The translations under genes and the position numbers were made by a program. 5,966 bases of DNA from assembly GCA_003488105.1 (NCBI GenBank), contig DNMS01000177.1, forward strand, positions 1,405-7,370, in the 5' to 3' direction. This document shows positions 1-5,356 of the stretch, one piece after another. The notes under the pieces were generated by a model, which ran no database searches, was not told where the DNA came from, and worked only from the letters and a program-made list of their open reading frames with translations. Each line of letters begins with the position of its first letter. Positions within the stretch are counted from its first letter, which is position 1. The stretch comes from Rhodospirillaceae bacterium. Its GTDB lineage: Bacteria; Pseudomonadota; Alphaproteobacteria; Rhodospirillales_A; Casp-alpha2.

Positions 1-2
1 CC

Positions 3-362
3 CTGGACCTGTCCGGCCTGACCGCGCCCGATGTCACGTTCTGGTCCGTCTGGGACGGGGAAGAGATCGTCGGCTGCGGGGCGCTCAAGGAACTCGACCC
101 GCGCCACGGCGAGATCAAATCCATGCATACCCTGGCACGATTCCGGGGCAAGGGGTACGGGCGCGCCATGCTGACCCATATCCTGGCCGAAGCACGGCGT
201 CGCGGCTACCAACGGCTCAGCCTGGAAACAGGCAATTCCCGAGCCTTCGAAGCGGCGCGCAGGCTTTATGCGGACGCCGGTTTCATAGAATGCGACCCCA
301 TCCCCGGCTACGGTCCGGACCCCCACAGCCATTTCATGACATTTGCGTTTAGGCCAACCTGA
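3..362 (+). CDS. GNAT family N-acetyltransferase, YsnE-like (5' end outside window)
   Basis: This is the C-terminal 119 residues of a GNAT acetyltransferase, an enzyme that moves an acetyl group from acetyl-CoA to an amine or similar acceptor. The reading frame is open from base 3 with no start needed, so the gene begins upstream of the window. The acetyl-CoA pyrophosphate-binding motif A is plain: RGKGYGRAML, fitting R/Q-x-x-G-x-G. It follows the strand with GCGALKEL and the segment GEIKSMHT. The later RLSLETGNS, the ARRLYADAGF helix-turn and the ending FMTFAF match my memory of YsnE-type proteins, which are about 150-160 residues, so roughly 35-45 residues are probably missing. The acceptor substrate cannot be read from sequence. 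No hairpin terminator is evident after its TGA. The family call is firm, the subfamily likely. Confidence 0.88.
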   Translation: MDLSGLTAPDVTFWSVWDGEEIVGCGALKELDPRHGEIKSMHTLARFRGKGYGRAMLTHILAEARRRGYQRLSLETGNSRAFEAARRLYADAGFIECDPIPGYGPDPHSHFMTFAFRPT

Positions 363-483
363 CGCGGCGTGTGGCCGATCGTCACTAATTACCGCTTTAC
401 CACCCCAACTCACCTGCTTACGGTTTTGTCCAACGTGGCCTGGACTTGGGTCAACCACATCATACTTGGGCCCGTTCAGGCTG

Positions 484-490
484 AAGGAGG
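484..490 (+). promoter_or_regulatory. Strong Shine-Dalgarno AAGGAGG before the mini-ORF
   Basis: AAGGAGG is seven bases of anti-16S complementarity ending four bases before ATG 495. It is 29 bases from TTG 520, too far to serve that start directly, so it points either to translation of the mini-ORF or to a frameshifted start. Confidence 0.55.
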
Positions 491-494
491 CCGC

Positions 495-533
495 ATGCCC
501 AGGCAAGGAAGACCGTCGTTTGTCCCGCAATAG
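495..533 (+). CDS. 12-codon leader mini-ORF, possible coupling peptide or remnant of the true GNAT start
   Basis: An ATG at 495 sits four bases after AAGGAGG (484-490), the strongest Shine-Dalgarno in the left half of the window. It opens a frame encoding MPRQGRPSFVPQ, then TAG at 531-533. The mini-ORF overlaps the proposed TTG start of the next gene (520) by 14 bases in a different frame. Its stop falls 11 bases past that TTG, close enough for terminating ribosomes to re-initiate there. Alternatively, ATG 495 is the ancestral start of the acyltransferase and a one-base indel between 495 and 533 has shifted it. The sequence alone does not decide. Whether the peptide is made is unknown. Confidence 0.35.
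   Translation: MPRQGRPSFVPQ
505..511 (+). promoter_or_regulatory. Ribosome binding site AAGGAAG for the TTG start at 520
   Basis: AAGGAAG ends eight bases before TTG 520, a normal spacing. It supports TTG 520 as the start of the acyltransferase and lies inside the 12-codon mini-ORF. Confidence 0.5.
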
Positions 534-1383
534 CGCCGAGATCGAACCGATCCACGAAGGGGATTTGCCCGCGGTTTGCGAATTCCTGCATCGGATTGAT
601 CCGAACCGCAGCTCGGAGAACTGGCGTGAAGTGCTCACCCCTGACTGGCCCGGCGCCGGAGACGGCTTCGGACAGATGATCGTGGCCGACGGCGCGGTCA
701 AGGGCGTCATTTGCATGCTGCGCTCTCGCCGACGCTATGGCGGAGACATCCGCGACAGTCGCAACCTGACAAGTTGGTACGTCGACTTGGACGAAGGCAA
801 GGGACTTGGCGTCCAACTTCTCCGCACGGCGGTGAGCGACAACGATGCGGTTTATGCCACCCATTCACCCGAGCCGCGGACGATCAAGGTCTTTTTGCGG
901 ATTGGTTTCCAATCCATCGACACGACCGAATGGATCATCCCTAATTTGCCGCGATGGCGACGTGGCGCGTTCAGTGAAATCGAAGATATCGACAAGCACC
1001 TGTCCGGTGACGCGCTCGAAAATTTTCGCGCACATTCAGACATGCCGAGCGTCGGACATGTGGGATTGCTGGGACCGGACAATGCATTCTGCCATATCGC
1101 TTTTATACGCAGCCGCTGGCATAGGGTCCCGGTCGCACGCGTCGTCTATGCAAGCGACTACACCCTGTTGGAGCGATGCCTCCCGGCGTTCTCCCACCTT
1201 GCCCTAACGCGCTTCGGGTTTCCCCTCACGGCAGTTGAAAAACGCCGCTATGCCGAACGGCCGCCCTGGGCGATTGCGGAACGGCGGAAGGAACCCATCC
1301 TGTATCGCGGGACCGGCGTTCTGCCCGACCAGATCGACAGCCTGTTTACCGAGATCGTCACCTTCGCCCCCAGCCTCCGGTGA
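520..1383 (+). CDS. Divergent GNAT-type acyltransferase of a probable glycan-modification module
   Basis: The product is 287 residues if it starts at TTG 520. The frame is open back to an ATG at 343, but that start would overlap the upstream gene and add an unstructured, low-quality N-terminus, whereas from TTG 520 it runs at once into the GNAT-like IEPIHEGDLPAVCEFLH. Residues 7-140 look like one GNAT fold: a strand with MIVADGAVKGVICML (53-67), then SWYVDLDEGKGLGVQLLR (85-102) as motif A, and TIKVFLRIGFQSID (121-134) as the C-terminal motif. Motif A is degenerate, with Glu92 where R/Q is usual, although Gly95 and Gly97 remain. Residues 150-287 are a second region, including FCHIAFIRSRWHRVPVARVV and ending LPDQIDSLFTEIVTF, which resembles C-termini I recall from exopolysaccharide-linked acyltransferases. 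The next gene starts 1-7 bases after its TGA, so the two are almost surely co-translated. The acyl donor and acceptor are unknown. Confidence 0.72.
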   Translation: MSRNSAEIEPIHEGDLPAVCEFLHRIDPNRSSENWREVLTPDWPGAGDGFGQMIVADGAVKGVICMLRSRRRYGGDIRDSRNLTSWYVDLDEGKGLGVQLLRTAVSDNDAVYATHSPEPRTIKVFLRIGFQSIDTTEWIIPNLPRWRRGAFSEIEDIDKHLSGDALENFRAHSDMPSVGHVGLLGPDNAFCHIAFIRSRWHRVPVARVVYASDYTLLERCLPAFSHLALTRFGFPLTAVEKRRYAERPPWAIAERRKEPILYRGTGVLPDQIDSLFTEIVTFAPSLR

Positions 1384-1390
1384 CGTGACG

Positions 1391-2848
1391 ATGGCATCCC
1401 CAATTGCTCTTTTGACCAGTTCATCCCGATCGACGGAATGGGAGTTGGCCGTTCAGACCGCGCTTGAAACCGCGGGACGAACCGTCGTGGTCCGGCCGAC
1501 GGACAGCGAAGATCAAATGTCCCCTGTGCATTGGAAGGGCGTCGAGTTGCTGGTCGATCTGTCGGAACGCGGTGCGGGCATCGATTTGGCGGAACGTCTC
1601 GGCGTTCCTGTCTGGCTGCTTTGTCACGGCCCGAAATGCCGCTTTGATTTATCCAACAGCATCAAATCAGGGTTCCTTTCCCATGAGCCCTTCATTGAGA
1701 TTCGCCTTGTCGAATGGCGGGCTGGCGACGACTCCGCCAGATCACTCCGCCGCCACTGTTTGCGGCGCCGAAAGACACCGGACCGCTCCGTTTCCGCCGT
1801 CAAGAACGCGGCGGCGGACTGGTTCGGCGATGCGCTTTTGAGCCCCCGCATTCAATCCGACGGCGATGACCAGAGAGTCACCCCGACAAGCGGTACGGCA
1901 CCGGCCCCATGGCGGCTACAGATCGCCACCTTGACTAATATAGCGGCCATGGCAATCGACCTTTTTACGGCCGAAGAATGGAACGTCGGCACCGTGATGG
2001 GTGACCCGGCGCAGGTATTCGATCGCGACTTCATGAGCCGGGTGAATTGGCTGCCGCGCAACCGGACGCTTTGTTTCCGCGCCGACCCGTTCGGCTGGCG
2101 CACCGAACAGGGCGAGACCGTCCTACTATACGAAACGTTCGATTACCGGAAAGGCAAGGGGCGTATTGTCCGAAACGTGAACGGGACAGAAGACGTCATC
2201 GGCGACTTTTCCTATCACGCATCCTACCCATACCTGATTGAAAAAGACGGTCAGCATTATGCCGTACCGGAATTGTCCGAAATGGCCTGCCCCACGGCAT
2301 TTCCCGTGGATAGAAATTCACCGCAATGGGTCGGTGATGGTTGCCCCCTCAAGGGGTTGGAGGGCGTTCCCCTATCCGACGGCACGATATTCCTTCACGA
2401 GGGCCGCTACTGGCTTTTCGGAATGAAGGCGGATCAGGAATCGAACGCCATGTTGCATGCCTGGCACGCGCCGGACTGCTTCGGGCCGTGGACGCCCCAT
2501 GAACGAAATCCGATCAAGATCGACATTACGTCAAGCCGCCCTGGCGGCACACCGTTCTTGTGGCAAGATCAACTTGTTCGACCGACACAGGACTGTTCGA
2601 CGACCTATGGCGCGGCCATCGTGCTGAACCGGATCGACATCTTGACGCCGACCAAATTCGGGGAAACCCCCATCGCACGGATCGAACCCGATCCAACCTC
2701 CTATTATCGGCACGGCGTACACACGTTGAATGTCATTGACGGCATAATCATCGTCGATGCCAAGCGTCATGCCCGTCATCTGCTTGCGCCGCTCTACAGG
2801 TGGCTCCGGGTCTGCCGCAGCAAACGCCGCGCCATCGTACCGTCCTAG
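1391..2848 (+). CDS. GINT1-like glycosyltransferase/propeller protein (glucosamine inositolphosphorylceramide transferase family)
   Basis: The protein has 485 residues from ATG 1391; an in-frame GTG at 1385 would add two. Residues 1-150 form an alpha/beta-looking N-terminal part (MASPIALLTS; VELLVDLSERGAGIDLAERL at 51-70; GVPVWLLCHG at 71-80) like the Rossmann-type part of bacterial homologues sometimes labelled formyltransferase-like, but no formyltransferase active-site motif is visible. Residues 215-460 carry the series I associate with the GINT1/GH43-like five-bladed propeller: NRTLCFRADPFGW (224-236), LLYETFDYRKGKGRI (245-259), SYHASYPYLIEKDGQHYAVPE (274-294, quoted in part), SDGTIFLHEGRYWLF (329-343), FGPWTPHERNPIKID (364-378), RPTQDCSTTYGAAI (397-410), HGVHTLNVIDGIIIVDAKRH (441-460). 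The plant GINT1 family adds glucosamine to sphingolipid head groups. Here a role on a bacterial surface glycan or lipid is inference. A basic tail (WLRVCRSKRR) ends it. No signal peptide or clear membrane segment was seen. Its TAG overlaps the mutY stop. Confidence 0.72.
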   Translation: MASPIALLTSSSRSTEWELAVQTALETAGRTVVVRPTDSEDQMSPVHWKGVELLVDLSERGAGIDLAERLGVPVWLLCHGPKCRFDLSNSIKSGFLSHEPFIEIRLVEWRAGDDSARSLRRHCLRRRKTPDRSVSAVKNAAADWFGDALLSPRIQSDGDDQRVTPTSGTAPAPWRLQIATLTNIAAMAIDLFTAEEWNVGTVMGDPAQVFDRDFMSRVNWLPRNRTLCFRADPFGWRTEQGETVLLYETFDYRKGKGRIVRNVNGTEDVIGDFSYHASYPYLIEKDGQHYAVPELSEMACPTAFPVDRNSPQWVGDGCPLKGLEGVPLSDGTIFLHEGRYWLFGMKADQESNAMLHAWHAPDCFGPWTPHERNPIKIDITSSRPGGTPFLWQDQLVRPTQDCSTTYGAAIVLNRIDILTPTKFGETPIARIEPDPTSYYRHGVHTLNVIDGIIIVDAKRHARHLLAPLYRWLRVCRSKRRAIVPS

Positions 2849-3927
2849 GAAGACCGCTCTCCGCCGGGCGCGCGGCCCAAAGCGGCCTTCGCCACCTTCT
2901 TCATCAGGGTCGGCAGCGCCTGGGCACCGAAGTCGCGGGGATGCACCCAGATGCCGTCAGCGGCGGCTCCGCCTGCCACCGTCCCGCAAACCACCGCGAG
3001 ACGCAGATGGAAATGGGTGAAGGTGTGGCGAACCTCGCCAGCGGCCTGCCAGCCGTCGGCCGCCACGGGAGCCTCGCCGGCGGCCTCATCCGCCTCCCAG
3101 GGGTCATCCCGCCAATCCGTCGACGGCACTTCCATCATGCCGCCCAGAAGTCCCCTCTCCGCCCGTCGGCGCAGCAGCACCCGGCCCTTCGCATCCTTGA
3201 TCCAGAACACGACACCGTGGCGCGTCGGCTTGGCCTTTTTCGGGGCCCGGGCGGGCAGGTCCGCCGCAATCCCCGCCGCCCGCGCCGCGCATGGATCGTG
3301 CCAGGGGCAGAGACCGCATTTCGGTGCCCGCGGCGTGCAGACCATGGCCCCCAGATCCATCATCGCCTGGGCGAAATCGCCGGGCCGGCGGCTGGGGGTC
3401 AGGTCCCGCACTGCCGCCTGGATCGACGTTTTCCCACCGGGCAGCGGCTCGGTGATGCGGCGCAGACGTGCGGTGACTCGTTCGATGTTGCCGTCCACCG
3501 GCGACGCCGGGATATCGAAGGCGATCGCGGCGATCGCGGCCGCCGTATAGGGGCCGATGCCGGGCAGGGACAAAAGCCCTGCTTCCGTATCGGGAAACCG
3601 GCCGCCGTGATCCCCGGCGACAGCCTGCGCGCATTTGTGCAGGTTGCGCGCACGTGCGTAATATCCCAGCCCCTGCCAGGCGTGCAGCACCGCGTCCAGG
3701 TCCGCCACCGCCAAGTCCTCCACCCGGGGCCAGCGCGCCACAAAGTCGTCAAAATAGCTTTTTACGGTCGCCACGGTGGTCTGCTGCAACATGATCTCGG
3801 ACAGCCAGACGTGGTAAGGGTCCGCACGCCGGCCCGCGGGTGCCCGCCACGGCAATATCCGCCGGTGGCGGTCATACCAGCCCAGCAACGCCCCGGTCAG
3901 GGCATCATTGGCGGACGAAAGGCTCAT
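2845..3927 (-). CDS. mutY: MutY, adenine DNA glycosylase
   Basis: MutY removes adenine mispaired with 8-oxoguanine or guanine in base-excision repair. The 360-residue product is normal length and complete. Visible parts in order: WLSEIMLQQT (41-50) with the catalytic glutamate Glu44; the helix-hairpin-helix LPGIGPYTAAAIAAIAF (121-137); DGNIERVTARL with the catalytic aspartate Asp145; the [4Fe-4S] cluster ligands Cys197, Cys204, Cys207 and Cys213 in the diagnostic C-x6-C-x2-C-x5-C spacing; and a C-terminal NUDIX-like 8-oxoG recognition domain (about 236-345) with VRHTFTHFHLRL near 299-310. The ATG at 3925-3927 gives the expected N-terminus ALLGWYDRHRRILPWR. The upstream Shine-Dalgarno is weak (GGGAGCC, complement of 3931-3937). 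It diverges from the dciA-like gene and converges on the GINT1-like gene with a four-base overlap. Confidence 0.97.
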   Translation of the reverse strand: MSLSSANDALTGALLGWYDRHRRILPWRAPAGRRADPYHVWLSEIMLQQTTVATVKSYFDDFVARWPRVEDLAVADLDAVLHAWQGLGYYARARNLHKCAQAVAGDHGGRFPDTEAGLLSLPGIGPYTAAAIAAIAFDIPASPVDGNIERVTARLRRITEPLPGGKTSIQAAVRDLTPSRRPGDFAQAMMDLGAMVCTPRAPKCGLCPWHDPCAARAAGIAADLPARAPKKAKPTRHGVVFWIKDAKGRVLLRRRAERGLLGGMMEVPSTDWRDDPWEADEAAGEAPVAADGWQAAGEVRHTFTHFHLRLAVVCGTVAGGAAADGIWVHPRDFGAQALPTLMKKVAKAALGRAPGGERSS

Positions 3928-4009
3928 GGCAGGCTCCCGGTTCCGGCAATATCCGTGTTATCCCCCGGCTTCCACCGGCTGGCCCTTGCGGGGCCCTGGG
4001 TCGGCACTC

Positions 4010-4015
4010 TTAAAT
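4010..4015 (+). promoter_or_regulatory. Weak sigma70-like promoter candidate for the dciA-like gene
   Basis: TTAAAT at 4010-4015 is a possible -10 hexamer, with TTGCGG (3986-3991) 18 bases upstream as a poor -35. It lies in the 154-base divergent spacer between mutY and the dciA-like gene. In such GC-rich DNA the AT-rich patch TCTTAAATGCAT stands out, but match quality is modest. No equally good candidate was seen for mutY on the other strand. Confidence 0.3.
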
Positions 4016-4070
4016 GCATCCCCCGTTAATGCCACGCCGCCGGGACGCGGAAAAGGGCGGCGACGGCCCG

Positions 4071-4077
4071 AAAGGAA
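4071..4077 (+). promoter_or_regulatory. Ribosome binding site AAAGGAA deciding the dciA-like start
   Basis: AAAGGAA ends four bases before ATG 4082 and favours that start over the longer in-frame extension, which would overlap mutY. Confidence 0.5.
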
Positions 4078-4081
4078 CACC

Positions 4082-4600
4082 ATGGCCCAGGACGACGAAG
4101 CGACCAAGCCGCCCCGCCGCCGCAAAGGCGGTGTCCGCGCCGTCGGCCAGGCGCTGGGCAAGGTGACCGCCACCGCCTATGGCAAGCGCGGCTTCGCCCA
4201 GGGGGATATCCTGCGCCATTGGCCGGAAATCGCCGGCGAGCTGCTGGCCCGCCACACCCTGCCCGACCGCATCATCTTCCCCCGCGGCCAGCGCACGGGC
4301 GGGCTTTTGCACCTGCAGGCCGGCAATTCCGCCGTGGCGACCGAAGTCCAGCACCTGGAGCCCCTGATCGTGGAAAAGGTGAACACCTATTTCGGCTATG
4401 GCGCCGTCAGGGGCATCCACATTTTCCAGCGTCCCTTGCCGCCGCGCGAAGACACCACCCCGACCCCGCCCCGAACGCTGAGCCCGGCCGAACGGGCGGC
4501 GCTGGAGCACGACCTGAAGGCCGTGACCGATCCGGACCTGCGCCGCGCCCTCGAAGGCCTGGGACAGGCCGTCCGGCGGCGCCGTGGGGACGGTGGATAA
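4082..4600 (+). CDS. dciA: DUF721/DciA-family protein, probable replicative helicase loader
   Basis: This is a 172-residue protein. DciA-family proteins load the replicative helicase DnaB onto DNA in bacteria lacking DnaC or DnaI. The DUF721 region spans about 17-117: the N-terminal GGVRAVGQALGKVTATAYGKRG, the family's W-P-E-I-x-G signature as HWPEIAGELLARHTLP (46-61), then LLHLQAGNSAVATEVQH (75-91) and the end IVEKVNTYFGYGAVRGIHIF. The basic N-terminus (PPRRRKGG) and the proline-rich linker (124-131) before a charged C-terminal helix fit the family's long alphaproteobacterial forms. ATG 4082 follows AAAGGAA (4071-4077). An upstream extension is open in frame but would start inside the mutY gene and has no family resemblance. 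The DUF721 assignment is strong; the loader role follows from family knowledge, not from this sequence. Confidence 0.85.
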   Translation: MAQDDEATKPPRRRKGGVRAVGQALGKVTATAYGKRGFAQGDILRHWPEIAGELLARHTLPDRIIFPRGQRTGGLLHLQAGNSAVATEVQHLEPLIVEKVNTYFGYGAVRGIHIFQRPLPPREDTTPTPPRTLSPAERAALEHDLKAVTDPDLRRALEGLGQAVRRRRGDGG

Positions 4601-4638
4601 ATTGCGGATCGGCGGCCCATATCAACGATTTAGCAAAA

Positions 4639-4650
4639 GGAGTCGACTCC
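4639..4650 (+). repeat. 12-bp perfect palindrome made of two abutting GANTC sites
   Basis: GGAGTCGACTCC reads the same on both strands. It contains GAGTC (4640-4644) directly followed by GACTC (4645-4649), both matching GANTC, the target of the cell-cycle methyltransferase CcrM in Alphaproteobacteria. A third GANTC, GATTC, lies at 4662-4666. The palindrome covers the proposed -35 region of the dsbA-like gene, so it could be an operator, a methylation switch, or both. Confidence 0.6.
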
Positions 4651-4672
4651 GTCTCGGGGCCGATTCTATAGT
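4643..4672 (+). promoter_or_regulatory. Sigma70-like promoter candidate for the dsbA-smc unit
   Basis: TCGACT (4643-4648) matches four of six -35 consensus positions. TATAGT (4667-4672) matches five of six -10 positions. The spacer is 18 bases. Transcription would begin near 4679, giving a leader of about 24 bases before TTG 4703, with the Shine-Dalgarno at 4692-4698 inside it. This geometry would leave the alternative GTG at 4685 almost at the 5' end of the mRNA, and so supports the TTG start. The -35 lies inside the GANTC palindrome. Confidence 0.5.
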
Positions 4673-4691
4673 CATCAACATCTTGTGTATC

Positions 4692-4698
4692 AGGAGGT
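4692..4698 (+). promoter_or_regulatory. Shine-Dalgarno AGGAGGT setting the TTG start of the dsbA-like gene
   Basis: AGGAGGT ends four bases before TTG 4703. It lies downstream of the alternative GTG 4685, so it cannot serve that codon. It is the strongest ribosome binding site in the right half of the window and compensates for the weak start codon. Confidence 0.75.
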
Positions 4699-4702
4699 TA
4701 AT

Positions 4703-5320
4703 TTGCTGCGATTAGCACAAGGTCTTGCGCTCGCAATGACACTGATTTTGGCCCTTTCCGGCCCCTTCGCGGGCCCGGCACAGGCGCAGAGCGCTCAGGA
4801 CATGTTGGCGGAAAAGGTGCTCGGCAAGGCCGACGCGCCGGTGACGATGATCGAGTATGCCTCGCTGAGCTGCCCCCATTGCCGCGAATTCCATGAAAAG
4901 ACCCTGCCCACGATCAAGGAAAAGTACATCGACACGGGCAAGGTGAAGTTGATCTTCCGCGACTTTCCCTTAGGACAGCGCGCCCTGGCGGCGCATATGG
5001 TCGCCAGTTGTGCCGGCCCCGTGCGCTATTTCGCCATGCTCAGCATCCTGTTCCGCGATCAGGCGATCTGGAGCCAGGCACCGGATGGCCTTGCCGCCAT
5101 CCAGGCCACGGCCAAGAAAGGCGGCATGTCGCCAGCCCAGGTCGACGCCTGCCTGCGCAACGAAGACCTTTTGCAGGGCATCCAGAAGACCGCCGAAGCG
5201 GGCAACAAGGAGCACGGCGTCGATTCCACGCCGTTCTTCATCGTCGCCGGGGAAAAGGTTTCGGGCGCGCAGGACTTCAAGGTGTTCGAGGAAATCATCG
5301 AACGTGCCCTGAAGAAATAA
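4703..5320 (+). CDS. DsbA-family thiol:disulfide oxidoreductase, exported
   Basis: This periplasmic thioredoxin-fold protein is likely to oxidise cysteines of exported proteins. From TTG 4703 it has 205 residues. A signal peptide is evident: short n-region, hydrophobic LALAMTLILALSG (8-20), and an AQA cleavage site after Ala28. The mature protein begins QSAQDMLAEKVLGKADAPVTMIEY. The active site is Cys57-Pro-His-Cys60 in SLSCPHCREFHEKTLP, the DsbA-type dipeptide. The cis-proline loop is STPFF with Pro177. Two further cysteines, Cys103 (VASCAG) and Cys150 (DACLRN), are placed like the second, non-catalytic disulfide described for alphaproteobacterial DsbA1 of Wolbachia. GTG 4685 and ATG 4736 are in-frame alternatives; the former lies upstream of the Shine-Dalgarno and the latter would shorten the signal peptide. 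Only 36 bases and no terminator separate it from smc, so they are likely co-transcribed. Confidence 0.92.
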   Translation: MLRLAQGLALAMTLILALSGPFAGPAQAQSAQDMLAEKVLGKADAPVTMIEYASLSCPHCREFHEKTLPTIKEKYIDTGKVKLIFRDFPLGQRALAAHMVASCAGPVRYFAMLSILFRDQAIWSQAPDGLAAIQATAKKGGMSPAQVDACLRNEDLLQGIQKTAEAGNKEHGVDSTPFFIVAGEKVSGAQDFKVFEEIIERALKK

Positions 5321-5356
5321 TCGGCGCAAACAGGCAACCAGGATCGGCGAGGCGAC

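Noticed and set aside
343..519. N-terminal extension of the acyltransferase from ATG 343
   Set aside because: It would overlap the upstream GNAT gene, adds about 59 residues without domain character, and has no good ribosome binding site; TTG 520 fits better.
1744..1780. GC-rich hairpin-like sequence with CGCCGC and GCGGCG arms
   Set aside because: It lies inside the GINT1-like coding frame with no T-run after it, so it is not supported as a terminator.
3520..3540. Tandem GGCGATCGC units resembling a HIP1-type palindrome array
   Set aside because: They encode the repeated Ala-Ile-Ala residues of the MutY helix-hairpin-helix region, so codon reuse explains them.
2800..4029. A 409-codon open frame on the + strand across the whole mutY region
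   Set aside because: It is antisense to a MutY with every catalytic and cluster residue intact, its translation is Arg/Pro/Gly-rich without domain features, and long antisense frames are expected in high-GC DNA.
4010..4510. A 166-codon - strand frame opposite the dciA-like gene
   Set aside because: The + strand frame carries the DUF721 signature and a ribosome binding site; the - strand translation is Gly/Arg-rich and featureless.
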